Below, piece after piece: positions 38,210-46,793 of a stretch of 64,000 bases of DNA; position 1 is the first letter of the stretch; each line of letters opens with the position of its first letter. Source of the stretch: a virus. A model generated the notes under the pieces. It was not told the origin of the DNA. It did no database searches and saw nothing but the letters and a program-made list of their open reading frames with translations. The position numbers and the translations under genes were made by a program. The stretch spans positions 1 to 64,000 of the IMG/VR virus record IMGVR_UViG_3300042445_000748. One strand, written 5' to 3'.

Positions 38210-41200
38210 TGATATCCTCCAAGATTACGGTTCCGTCTTTTGTTTTGCCCAAAGTAAATTTATAGGCATGTCCTTCTTCTAATTTCATATAAGCCTGTGC
38301 AAATGATGTTGGAAATACCATAACTGAATGTAGGTCTCTTGATGTATCTGCCAAAGTTAGTGATGCCATTTTTTTGCCTGCTTTTGTTATTCTAGGTTTA
38401 AATGATACCACATACATCTCTTCATTTGTAAACGGTAATTGCTTATAGTTTAAAAACTTAACCAAGGCACTTGATGATCCTTTAATTTGATCAACTGGTA
38501 TTGCAGAAAGAATTCTATTATCATTAACAAGAATCAAATATGTTTGTCCAGTTTCAATAGTTGTTTGTTCTTCATCAAATATTCCAACACTACCAGTTTT
38601 ATCTAGCACTTCAACTCTAGACCAACCCTTACTTCTTTTAATACTTTTTACCATGCCCATAATAACAAATGAACCCTTTTCATCATAATCTTCTATTTCT
38701 TTTATAAAGGCATGATAATGTGCGGGAAGACTAACATTAAATTCTGGTAAGTTTAAAACTTCATATAAGTTTTGACGAATGTCTTCATCGTTTCTGGGGT
38801 TATCAGAAAATGTAGCAGCACCAATAAGTTTCAGTGCATTAAGTGCTCTACTGTTTACACCATTACCTTTAGTAAAAGTAAACTCTTCTAACTCTTTATA
38901 TGAATTAAATGGTCTGGCATCAATATACTTTTTAGCAATATTGTCAGATATATACTTAATAGCAGAAAGGCCAAACCTAATTCCTTTACCTTCAATTTTA
39001 AAATCTATATCAGAGTCATTAATATGTGGTAACTTAACTGGAATACCCATTCTTTTTGCTTCAATTAAATATTCAGTACGAGTATCCTTATTGCTTTCAT
39101 TTTTAAGCAAAGCAAACATAAACTCAAGTGGATAATAATACTTTAACCACGCTGTCCAATACGAGAGCGTAGAGTAAGCAACTGCATGAGACTTGTTGAA
39201 CGAATATCCCGCATGTGCCTCAAAGTCATGCCAAAGATCACGAGCAACGTTAGGAGCAACATACTTAGAAGCACCCTCAACAAACTTTTCTTTAAAAACA
39301 TCAAACTCCCTCGCATCTTTCTTTTTACCAATAATCTTTCTAACCTTATCTGCATCGGCCATTGTCATGCCACCAAGGTGCACGCAAGCCTGCATAACTT
39401 GTTCCTGATACAAAACACATCCATAAGTATCAGATGTAAATTCTTTCATTACTTGATGCACATAAGATACATTTTGTTTACCATGCTTACGAGCCAAATA
39501 ATCTTTACCAATAGTATTCATTGCACCTGGCCTAACTAGTGCGTTAGATGCAGCAAGTTCATTTAGATTTTTAACACCCATCTTAACCAATAAGTTTGTG
39601 TATGGTGTTGCTTCACATTGAAACACACCTTTTGTATATCCATCAGAAAGCATTTCATAAACTTTAGGATCTTCCATATTAATTTTTAATGGATCTATAT
39701 CTACATAATGATTTTCTTTAATCATACTTATAGCATCTTTAATAACACTTAAAGTTTTCAAACCAAGTGCATCTATTTTAATCAAACCAATTCTTTCGGC
39801 TTCTTCCATATCAATACCAACTACTGGAATTCTTTCATCGCTTCCAGGTGATGACCTTGTTTCTAGTGGTGCATATCTAAAAATAGGATTCTTACTTGTT
39901 ACAACACCTGCAGCATGAATACCAGTTCCACGAATTCTTCCACGTAGTTGTTCTCCATAAACTTGTACTTCTGGATATTTTTCTCTAAACCAATCTGTTG
40001 ATCTTGAACTACAATATTCTTCCCATGTGTCTACTAACTTTAAAACTTTGTTAACATCTGACAAAGGAATATTTAAAACTCTTGATACGTCTCTAACAAC
40101 ACCTTTATCTTTAAATTGTAAAAATGTAGCAATAGATGCAACGTGTCTATACTGTCTAACTAGATAATCCTTTACCTCATCACGACGTGAGTCTTGAATA
40201 TCTGTATCAATATCTGGAAAATCATTACGTTCTGGATTAATAAATCTAAAGAAAAGTAAACCATGTTTAATTGGATCAATATCTGTAATATTTAAAGCAT
40301 AGCATAAAAGTGATCCAGCAGAAGATCCTCGACCAGGACCAACCATGATTCCTTCTTTTTTAGCCCAGTTAATCATGCTTTGCACAACTAGAAAATATGG
40401 ACCAAACTTTTTATCTTTAATTACCTTTAACTCATCATTAAGTCTTTCTACATATACAGGATCTTCTAACAAACCTTTATCTTTTAAACCCTGCATTGCA
40501 ATGTCTTTTAATTCTTTATCTGGGTTTCTATATTGAACTGGTAATAAGTCCAAGCCCTCTTGTAAGTCATAGTCTTCTACCTTATTGGCAATCTCTATAG
40601 TATTAGAGTATATGTCTTCTCTGAATATACCCTGCTTTTCCATGGCAGATTTAATTTCTTCGTAACTTAACAAATGTATGTCAAATTTATTAAATGTTAT
40701 CTGTCTATCCTTACCGTACAGATAATCTAAACGCTCCATCATATCTTTATGCTTTTTAGACTTATCGTATGTATGATCTTTTTCTACTTTAGCATGTGTG
40801 TTTAACAGCAGTTTAAATTCTTGCACTTCTCTTTGTTCTTTGCAACTATGGTGACAGTCTGGGGTAACAACTACTTTTACACCAAATTCGTCAGCAAGAG
40901 CAATAAGTTGTTTGTTTATCTCAGCAGCATTATGTGGCATTACTTCAATATAATAATCATCTTTAAAAGTATCTTTAAACCATTCAATGTATTTTTTTGC
41001 TACTGCAAATGCATTTTCTTCCAAGGCTTTAACAAGCACACTACTTGGACAAGCAGATGTAACTATAATACCTTCTGAATATTGTTTTAATATTTCAAAA
41101 TCAAATCTTGGTTTTTTAAAATATCCTTCAGTCCAAGCGATTTCATTTATTTTATTTAAGTTTTCTAAACCAATCTTATTTTTAGCGAGAAGGACTATAT

Positions 41201-41474
41201 GGTTATAGACTAAATCAAGTTGACCGTCTCTCTCAGACTTGTCTCTTGTATCAAATCTATCTTGACACATATAGCCCTCTACGCCAAGAATAGGCTTAAC
41301 GTTCTTTGCTTTTGCACCTCGATACAGTTCTCTATGCCCAGATAAGGTTCCGTGATCTGTGATTGCAATTGCTTGCATACCCAAATCAACTGCACGGTCT
41401 ATATATTCTTCTGGAGTAGCAACACCATCAAATAATGAATAGTGTGTGTGAACGTGTAAGCCTACATAACTCAT
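38202..41474 (-). CDS. dnaE-like: DNA polymerase III alpha subunit (DnaE-type)
   Basis: 1090 residues. N-terminal PHP domain intact: GLHVHTHYSLFDG, AITDHGTLSGH, TPDCHHS, consistent with a metal-dependent proofreading nuclease. Palm domain shows GRGSSAGS and the catalytic PDIDTD near residue 420, with KIDALGL as the third Asp strand. A finger domain with a helix-hairpin-helix and a C-terminal OB fold (about 965-1090) follow. It is a bacterial replicase type, unlike the family A or B polymerases of most siphophages. Stop overlaps recA-like ATG by 8 nt. Confidence 0.95.
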   Translation of the reverse strand: MSYVGLHVHTHYSLFDGVATPEEYIDRAVDLGMQAIAITDHGTLSGHRELYRGAKAKNVKPILGVEGYMCQDRFDTRDKSERDGQLDLVYNHIVLLAKNKIGLENLNKINEIAWTEGYFKKPRFDFEILKQYSEGIIVTSACPSSVLVKALEENAFAVAKKYIEWFKDTFKDDYYIEVMPHNAAEINKQLIALADEFGVKVVVTPDCHHSCKEQREVQEFKLLLNTHAKVEKDHTYDKSKKHKDMMERLDYLYGKDRQITFNKFDIHLLSYEEIKSAMEKQGIFREDIYSNTIEIANKVEDYDLQEGLDLLPVQYRNPDKELKDIAMQGLKDKGLLEDPVYVERLNDELKVIKDKKFGPYFLVVQSMINWAKKEGIMVGPGRGSSAGSLLCYALNITDIDPIKHGLLFFRFINPERNDFPDIDTDIQDSRRDEVKDYLVRQYRHVASIATFLQFKDKGVVRDVSRVLNIPLSDVNKVLKLVDTWEEYCSSRSTDWFREKYPEVQVYGEQLRGRIRGTGIHAAGVVTSKNPIFRYAPLETRSSPGSDERIPVVGIDMEEAERIGLIKIDALGLKTLSVIKDAISMIKENHYVDIDPLKINMEDPKVYEMLSDGYTKGVFQCEATPYTNLLVKMGVKNLNELAASNALVRPGAMNTIGKDYLARKHGKQNVSYVHQVMKEFTSDTYGCVLYQEQVMQACVHLGGMTMADADKVRKIIGKKKDAREFDVFKEKFVEGASKYVAPNVARDLWHDFEAHAGYSFNKSHAVAYSTLSYWTAWLKYYYPLEFMFALLKNESNKDTRTEYLIEAKRMGIPVKLPHINDSDIDFKIEGKGIRFGLSAIKYISDNIAKKYIDARPFNSYKELEEFTFTKGNGVNSRALNALKLIGAATFSDNPRNDEDIRQNLYEVLNLPEFNVSLPAHYHAFIKEIEDYDEKGSFVIMGMVKSIKRSKGWSRVEVLDKTGSVGIFDEEQTTIETGQTYLILVNDNRILSAIPVDQIKGSSSALVKFLNYKQLPFTNEEMYVVSFKPRITKAGKKMASLTLADTSRDLHSVMVFPTSFAQAYMKLEEGHAYKFTLGKTKDGTVILEDING

Positions 41475-41477
41475 CTA

Positions 41478-42134
41478 TTACCAGTCAGTGTTTGTTGACG
41501 AAGTAGTAGATGGAGAATCAAACCCCAAGTAGAAAGCCTCTTGTTCTGCATAAGGAACTTTCTTAAGAGCCAATTCTAATGGATGAGGTTCAATACCTTC
41601 CCAATTAAACGGTTCTGTATCTGGAGCAGATGGAATAAGAGTGTAACTAGTTTCAGTTCCCTGACCGTTACGCTTTAACTTCCATGTAATATTTGAAATG
41701 CTTCCTGTTTCTAAAGCATATTCACGAATTGTATTGAAGGATGATTGCTTGCTTAGTCCCATAGACCAAATTGCAACATATGGTGCTTCAATGCCATCGT
41801 CTACAAGAACGTTGCAGTAGAAACGAAGACGGCCTCTCCAGCCAGCCTTTGGATCTTTACGATGCATTTCTTCAGCCCAATCGCGGCCTTCTGTTTCCAT
41901 TGTATCTACAGCACGACGCTTGTAGTCTTTTGGATTTACGTGTTCTCTAACAACTAGTGCTAGTCCACGTTTTTCATTATAGTTAGCAGAATCTTCATCA
42001 AGTTCTTCAATGAATCTGATTTTTGCTGATTGACCATCTGCAAGTTTTAACCACTTTACTTTTGATCCTGCACCTTCATATTTTGGTTTGTCGAGCAGGG
42101 CGTTGATATTTTTTAATCCCTTTACTACGCTCAT
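41478..42134 (-). CDS. single-stranded DNA-binding protein candidate
   Basis: 218 residues between the primase and polymerase. A compact fold is suggested by strands VKWLKLADGQSAKIRFIEE, LALVVREHV and RLRFYCNVLV, in the style of phage OB-fold ssDNA-binding proteins. The C-terminal PSTTSSTNTDW end gives an exposed tail, as in SSBs that recruit partners, though not strongly acidic. Own promoter at 42161-42190 with AAGGAGAACGA RBS suggests high expression. Name rests on context. Confidence 0.6.
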   Translation of the reverse strand: MSVVKGLKNINALLDKPKYEGAGSKVKWLKLADGQSAKIRFIEELDEDSANYNEKRGLALVVREHVNPKDYKRRAVDTMETEGRDWAEEMHRKDPKAGWRGRLRFYCNVLVDDGIEAPYVAIWSMGLSKQSSFNTIREYALETGSISNITWKLKRNGQGTETSYTLIPSAPDTEPFNWEGIEPHPLELALKKVPYAEQEAFYLGFDSPSTTSSTNTDW

Positions 42135-42158
42135 TCGTTCTCCTTTGTTTGTTCTATT

Positions 42159-43103
42159 CTATTTTAGCATAGCGATTATAGAGTTGTCAAATCTAAATTC
42201 AAGTTTCTTTATAGATTCGTCATCCATGTCGCCAATATCTTTGTACTGCTTTTCTAACTTTATTACACCAACACGAGAGCCAAGTTTTTCCATAAGCCTG
42301 TCTTTCATGTTACTTCCTGCTTCATCATTGTCTGCAATAACAATAATATCATTAAAGTATTTTTTAAGCAACTCTACCTGTTGACTAGATATTGTTGCCC
42401 CAAGTGTTGCAACTGCTGGAAATCCAACTTGATCTAATCTTATAACATCAAAAGAAGATTCTACCACATAAACTTTGTTAGCAGTCTTAACTCTATTAAG
42501 ATTAAATAGTGTTTTAGACTTTGGCATACCTGGAGTGTTTTTAAATTCTTTTCCATCAATGGATCTTCCAACAAAACCTATCATCATCCCATCTGGTGAG
42601 TGAACTGGTATCGTTACCATATCTTGTTTTTCAGAATAGCCCAAACTAAACTTAATCATTGATTCTTTAGTTACTTTTCTTTTAGCATAATATTCTACGG
42701 CTCTAGACGATTCCAAAGCCTGATTATTTAATCTTTTAATTATTAACTCGTCAAACTGAACAAAGTCTGGTTTAACAAATAATTTTTTATTAATTTGCTT
42801 TTCAATATCTATATTTTGTTCTTTGTCTTTAATAAATCTCACGGATTCAAAATATGTTCTACCTGTAATATGCATTACAAACTCAATTAAATCTGCTATT
42901 TTATTACAAGAGAAACAAAAAAACATTCCAGTGTTCATGTTAACTTCGCCTGCTGGAGTTCTATGATTATTATGAAACGGACAAAATACAATAAATTCAG
43001 AGCCTACTTGTGACTCAATGTTTAAACCTGATCCTTCAATGACTCTTTCGATTTGTTCTTTCGTGTATATATTGGTGTTGCCTGACTTATTCCGTCTATC
43101 CAT
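42159..43103 (-). CDS. dnaG-like: DnaG-type DNA primase
   Basis: 314 residues. N-terminal zinc finger C41-x2-H44 ... C63-x2-C66 (CPFHNN, CFSC) and a TOPRIM core with VYVVESSFD near 202-210 and IVIADNDEAG near 262-271. No C-terminal helicase-binding domain is visible, so it is a truncated primase of the phage type. The start lies 82 nt inside the preceding gene. Short RNA primers for lagging strand; partner is the DnaB-like helicase at 43355. Confidence 0.9.
   Translation of the reverse strand: MDRRNKSGNTNIYTKEQIERVIEGSGLNIESQVGSEFIVFCPFHNNHRTPAGEVNMNTGMFFCFSCNKIADLIEFVMHITGRTYFESVRFIKDKEQNIDIEKQINKKLFVKPDFVQFDELIIKRLNNQALESSRAVEYYAKRKVTKESMIKFSLGYSEKQDMVTIPVHSPDGMMIGFVGRSIDGKEFKNTPGMPKSKTLFNLNRVKTANKVYVVESSFDVIRLDQVGFPAVATLGATISSQQVELLKKYFNDIIVIADNDEAGSNMKDRLMEKLGSRVGVIKLEKQYKDIGDMDDESIKKLEFRFDNSIIAMLK
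42161..42190 (-). promoter_or_regulatory. SigA-type promoter inside primase end
   Basis: TTGACA (42185-42190), 18 nt, TAAAAT (42161-42166) with TGC extension, on the minus strand. Drives the ssDNA-binding-protein candidate from within the 3' end of the primase gene. Confidence 0.65.
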
Positions 43104-43348
43104 TCACTCTTTCTCTTTCCTACATATATTCCGTATATTGTTATTTCAAACTCAAAACTTTTTGTCTTTAGATTATAGTCTATCGTAAAGTCAGGTTCTA
43201 TGTCAAATTTTGGCACATAACCAGATAGCCTCATCTCTGATACTAGCAGTTTTACATATTCAGATTTAAGCCTTTCAATGGCTGAATCATCGTGTATGGT
43301 TCCACTAAGGTTAAAGTTCTTGATAGGTTTATGATGATAATTGTCCAC
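43022..43348 (-). CDS. small replication-cluster protein, unknown
   Basis: 108 residues, GTG start 5 nt after a TATAAT (leaderless). Strand-rich C terminus (FEFEITIYGIYVGKRK) preceded by a helix. Its last 82 nt also encode the first residues of primase in another frame. No known family; helicase loader or primase partner is speculation. Confidence 0.5.
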   Translation of the reverse strand: MDNYHHKPIKNFNLSGTIHDDSAIERLKSEYVKLLVSEMRLSGYVPKFDIEPDFTIDYNLKTKSFEFEITIYGIYVGKRKSEWIDGISQATPIYTRKNKSKESLKDQV

Positions 43349-43353
43349 ATACT

Positions 43354-43359
43354 ATTATA
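43354..43359 (-). promoter_or_regulatory. -10 box, leaderless
   Basis: TATAAT on the minus strand 5 nt upstream of the GTG at 43348, including the TAA stop of the helicase gene. Confidence 0.5.
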
Positions 43360-44581
43360 ACTGCTTATCTTCATAATCTTTGTATCTGTAATACCCTTTA
43401 TCAAAGTCTACCTGAACAAGAAACTCACCCATAAATCCATTTCTATTCTTTCTGAAAGCACATTCGATAATGTCACTATTGGATGCACGACCAAGTGCCA
43501 TTACCCAATCAGCATCATATGCAATCTGTCTAGACCATGCAGTTTGACCCAATGTTGGGACACTGCTCAAATCGTTTACATCGTCTGGAGTTGCAGAAGA
43601 TATTGCAATAATAGGAATCTCTTCACCAATAGCCATAAGTTTAAGTTCTCTTGAAAGGTTTTTCATTCGTACCGTTTCGTTGTCAGACCTTTGGTTTGGA
43701 CTCATAAGTTGTAAATAATCAACAATAACAAAGTCTGGTTTATACTGATCTATTTTTCCACGAAGTACTGATGGATTAATCTCTCCACCATTGTCATTTG
43801 AGATAATATGAAATTCTGGTTTCCCTGAAATTTTATTTGCATGCCACTTGTTAAACATGTCAAGTTCAATCTCACCCTTGCTTAATTTTCTGTGTGACCA
43901 AAGTCCTTCTCCCATGATCGTGTAGACACGATTTCTGACTTCTGCTTCACCCATTTCTAAAGATATGATCAGTGGAGATTTGCCTTGTTTCCAGGCCTGT
44001 ACGGCAAAATAAAGGGCTAACCAAGACTTACCTATACCTGGGTATGCAAGAAACACTCCCAGTTGCCCTGGCATGATTCCTGACGGTAAGTAGTTATCAA
44101 ACCCTGGAAGCCCAGTGGTAATTCCTACCAAACCAAGTTCTTGTTGTTTTTTAAGATTTTCAAAATATGCAATAGCAGACTGTAAGTCAGTGACATCAAT
44201 ATCACGTATTGCAGAAGTGTTCTTTTTTAATTCTGAAGTTTTTGTAATAAGATTATTTAAGGCTTCTGTACCTTTGTTATCTGAAACATCAGATGCAGCA
44301 GATCTTAATATATCTTTAAGACTATCGTTTAAATATTCAATTTGTAATTCTTCTAAATGATGTTTTGTTGATCCTACATTTTCTACTGGCTTAAAGTCTC
44401 TAAATTTTTCTACGACAAGGGATACTGGTGGAACTGAGGAGTTTTGTTCAAAGTATATTCTAATAAAGTTCCAAATATCATTATGGGTTTTTAATAGATT
44501 GTCAACATTGTTTTGAAGCAGAACATGTAATTGCTTGTCTTGTAATACTGCAGAAATTACTTTTGCTTCAACATTATTCAC
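43355..44581 (-). CDS. dnaB-like: DnaB-like replicative helicase
   Basis: 408 residues. The N-terminal helical domain (about 1-115) is followed by a RecA-like motor with P-loop AYPGIGKS (179-186), LIISLEMGEAEVRNR, Walker B VIVDYLQLM, and a C-terminal PTLGQTAWSRQIAYDADWVMAL motif with the AFRKNRNG segment. Unwinds DNA at the fork as a hexamer. GTG start with AAGGAGTGG upstream, 8-nt overlap with the preceding gene, which may be its loader. Confidence 0.93.
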   Translation of the reverse strand: MNNVEAKVISAVLQDKQLHVLLQNNVDNLLKTHNDIWNFIRIYFEQNSSVPPVSLVVEKFRDFKPVENVGSTKHHLEELQIEYLNDSLKDILRSAASDVSDNKGTEALNNLITKTSELKKNTSAIRDIDVTDLQSAIAYFENLKKQQELGLVGITTGLPGFDNYLPSGIMPGQLGVFLAYPGIGKSWLALYFAVQAWKQGKSPLIISLEMGEAEVRNRVYTIMGEGLWSHRKLSKGEIELDMFNKWHANKISGKPEFHIISNDNGGEINPSVLRGKIDQYKPDFVIVDYLQLMSPNQRSDNETVRMKNLSRELKLMAIGEEIPIIAISSATPDDVNDLSSVPTLGQTAWSRQIAYDADWVMALGRASNSDIIECAFRKNRNGFMGEFLVQVDFDKGYYRYKDYEDKQL

Positions 44582-44882
44582 TTAACCACTCCTTTGCTTT
44601 TTTTCGTCTTTCTAATCTTTCAAAGTTATCTTTTTCTTTATCTATTTTAGCATTCCAAATTTTTTCAGCATTGTATGAAAAATAGTTCCAACTAGGACTT
44701 TGTGCTACCTTGAAATAATATTCAAGCAAATCATAGCATGTACCCAAACCGTATGATTCTATAAGAGCATCAGCAGACCACTGCTCTGTCCATTTATTTA
44801 TTGATGGCTGTTGCCCATACTTAACCTTATGGTGTTTAGCGTATGTTCCTAGCAAAGCCATTCGGTCTTTGCGTTCAGCCAC
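44574..44882 (-). CDS. possible helicase loader or replication accessory
   Basis: 102 residues, helical and basic (KWLSE end, ERRKKAKEW). Starts at GTG overlapping the preceding TAG by one base. Aromatic cluster WNYFSYNAEKIWNA near 65-78. It resembles small helicase-associated helical proteins only by size and place directly upstream of dnaB. Not recognised. Confidence 0.5.
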   Translation of the reverse strand: MAERKDRMALLGTYAKHHKVKYGQQPSINKWTEQWSADALIESYGLGTCYDLLEYYFKVAQSPSWNYFSYNAEKIWNAKIDKEKDNFERLERRKKAKEWLSE

Positions 44883-45091
44883 TAATCGATTATTTCTGCT
44901 TTTGCTTCGTTAATTTTTTCAGTAAGTTTACTTTCAACAAAACCATAAACTCTTTCAAATGCCTCGCTAGTAGTTTCTCCGTCTTTCTTAGAATCTACCA
45001 CACCAAGATCTAATCTTAGTGATTGAAAATTTCCTAAATTTAATGTATAACCAAGAGTAATAGAAACCTTGGTATTATCGTTTTCTTGCAT
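44882..45091 (-). CDS. small replication-region protein, unknown
   Basis: 69 residues from ATG 45091 with AAGGAG 5 nt upstream. Beta-hairpin like ITLGYTLNLGNFQSLRLDLGVV then a helix ERVYGFVESKLTEKI. Similar small proteins occur beside phage helicase genes and are thought to bind DNA or RNA, but no specific match is claimed. Confidence 0.52.
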   Translation of the reverse strand: MQENDNTKVSITLGYTLNLGNFQSLRLDLGVVDSKKDGETTSEAFERVYGFVESKLTEKINEAKAEIID

Positions 45092-45106
45092 ACCCACTCC
45101 TTATTG

Positions 45107-45652
45107 CTAGTTAATCGATTCGTTCCAAATTGGAATAAATCTACCGTCCTCTGTCTTCGTATATTTAAGTATACCATCACCCATTCTTCTAGTCAACTCT
45201 TGTGTACTAGGTGTAATGTCATTTGTAATTAAATTATCTTTTCTTGGTCTACCTATATGGTACGAAGCAAGTATATCACGTATGTCTTTTACCTGTGACT
45301 CTGAGTAGTATGATCTTACTTGCCATCCTCGTGCCCCGCCTTTTTGTGATCCAGTAGGAAATGGTATAATCTCTCTTCTCATTAAAGAAGGCATATATTT
45401 TTTATGTCTATTTACTAATTCAGCCGTCTGTCTAACTGTATATGCACGCTCTCTTTTATTTTTAAAATCAGAAATTAAACAACTTTCAATTCTATCTTTA
45501 TTAATATTATATACAGACATTATTCCATTAGATTTATTAAAGTGATGAATTCTTACCAAGTCGCCATTTAAAAACCAAACTTTTTTATTGCCAGGTATTA
45601 CAGGGGCGAGATTGTATGCTTCGCTCTCAAGATTTCCTTTTCTAACAGCCAT
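45107..45652 (-). CDS. winged-helix/MerR-like DNA-binding protein
   Basis: 181 residues from the ATG with AGGAGG upstream. The middle carries YTVRQTAELVNRHKKY-MPSLMRREIIPFPTG, a helix-turn-helix with wing resembling MerR or excisionase-type domains; RSYYSESQVKDIRDIL follows. Likely a transcription regulator for replication or late genes (inference). Its first 55 nt overlap the end of the zinc-finger gene. Confidence 0.62.
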   Translation of the reverse strand: MAVRKGNLESEAYNLAPVIPGNKKVWFLNGDLVRIHHFNKSNGIMSVYNINKDRIESCLISDFKNKRERAYTVRQTAELVNRHKKYMPSLMRREIIPFPTGSQKGGARGWQVRSYYSESQVKDIRDILASYHIGRPRKDNLITNDITPSTQELTRRMGDGILKYTKTEDGRFIPIWNESIN

Positions 45653-45789
45653 GATCCTCCTATGACGCTCTGTGGTGGGTTCATAAACTCTCTTGTCCCA
45701 CAAGACATGCAATATAATTCTAGATGAAGACGTGAACTATAAAGTCTATCAAGAAACATTCTTCCTTTACATTTTTTACATTCTAACAT
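45598..45789 (-). CDS. small zinc-ribbon protein
   Basis: 63 residues with C-x2-C (CKKC) and C-x2-C (CMSC) typical of a zinc ribbon, at 4-7 and 27-30, followed by a hydrophobic tail. Overlaps the MerR-like gene by 55 nt and shares its first base with the preceding stop. Confidence 0.65.
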   Translation of the reverse strand: MLECKKCKGRMFLDRLYSSRLHLELYCMSCGTREFMNPPQSVIGGSWLLEKEILRAKHTISPL

Positions 45790-46229
45790 TAATTAGGAAT
45801 TCCAAGTGCAATGATATTTATACCAATAGATACATTGCCACTTGTCTTAAACTTTACAACTCCATCTACTTTTGACACTGTGATATTTTTTAAAACTACA
45901 GTAATGTCAGATCCAGCAGATGTGCCGTCTATGTTTATTGGGGTGGCCGTAACAATTGGTGCATATTTAAATCCAGAATAACTTAAAGAAAATGATAGTT
46001 CGTTTCCAGCACTAACGGTACTGTTGTTTGCTACCTCTACGTACCCGCCAACCATTCTCATCTCAGATGATTTGACATCCTGTCTTCCAGAAGAAATAGT
46101 ATCTATTGTCATATATTTATTAAGTGATGGTGAAACTTGGGTAGATAGTGTATTTAAAGTATCTGCTATTTGATATATATATCCAACATCAAGTGGTTGA
46201 CCACGATTTGGGAGAGGTACTCTAGCCAT
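45789..46229 (-). CDS. tail fibre or tip protein with terminal beta domain
   Basis: 146 residues, last of the tail block. A helical N-terminal segment (LDVGYIYQIADTLNTLSTQV) then strand-rich C terminus with repeats VTATPINIDGT...ITVVLKNITVSK...VKFKTSGNVSIGINIIALG. The end resembles the H-type terminal domains of tail fibres. Its gene has a nearby TGGTATAAT (46239-46247). Confidence 0.6.
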   Translation of the reverse strand: MARVPLPNRGQPLDVGYIYQIADTLNTLSTQVSPSLNKYMTIDTISSGRQDVKSSEMRMVGGYVEVANNSTVSAGNELSFSLSYSGFKYAPIVTATPINIDGTSAGSDITVVLKNITVSKVDGVVKFKTSGNVSIGINIIALGIPN

Positions 46230-46238
46230 AGTTATTCC

Positions 46239-46247
46239 ATTATACCA
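46239..46247 (-). promoter_or_regulatory. extended -10 promoter
   Basis: Minus strand TGGTATAAT ending 9 nt before ATG 46229, overlapping the previous gene's end. Confidence 0.5.
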
Positions 46248-46793
46248 TTAAAGGGTTTGTTCACTACTAATTAGATATGTAGCAGCATCAAAAGCCTGTT
46301 TAACTTGTGTAATCTTTTGTACTCTAAACTTCATATGTGTTGGCCCTGTAGATGGATATGTCATAGAGTATTGAGTACCCTGCGAAACTCCAACCCATGT
46401 CCAATTTCCGTATGTTCCACCTGTTTTCCACTGAACGTAAATATCAAAGTTTTTTATTGACGCTTGTTTTTCTTGTAATATTTTTTCTTCATTAGTTGGA
46501 TTAGTTATTAAAAGTGCGGGCATAGTCCAAGAAATTTCTGCAAGATGTGCTATATCATTTATAATAACATTATGAGTAATACTCGTTCCTGCAATATCTT
46601 CAATATCAAAACCAATTTCATCAAACGTACTTGTTGATCCTAGTTTGTGTATTGGTGACCAATGTGAATACCTATTCTTATCTTCAGAAACAATTCTATA
46701 TCTCATTTGATAAAATAGTTCATCATTATTTCCTATATAATTTGGTAAATCTTTTTTTAATATTCTAACTTTTTTTATATTTTGATCTACCAT
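46248..46793 (-). CDS. tail tip structural protein
   Basis: 181 residues rich in strands, with FN3-like segments such as FDIYVQWKTGGTYGNWTWVGVS and MKFRVQKIT. It lies between two tail proteins with 1-nt overlap at its start. Structural role by context; no catalytic features. Confidence 0.55.
   Translation of the reverse strand: MVDQNIKKVRILKKDLPNYIGNNDELFYQMRYRIVSEDKNRYSHWSPIHKLGSTSTFDEIGFDIEDIAGTSITHNVIINDIAHLAEISWTMPALLITNPTNEEKILQEKQASIKNFDIYVQWKTGGTYGNWTWVGVSQGTQYSMTYPSTGPTHMKFRVQKITQVKQAFDAATYLISSEQTL

Noticed and set aside
38779-41208. Several plus-strand frames of 63-118 residues opposite the polymerase gene
   Set aside because: Shadows of a strongly coding minus-strand gene, no RBS or promoter.
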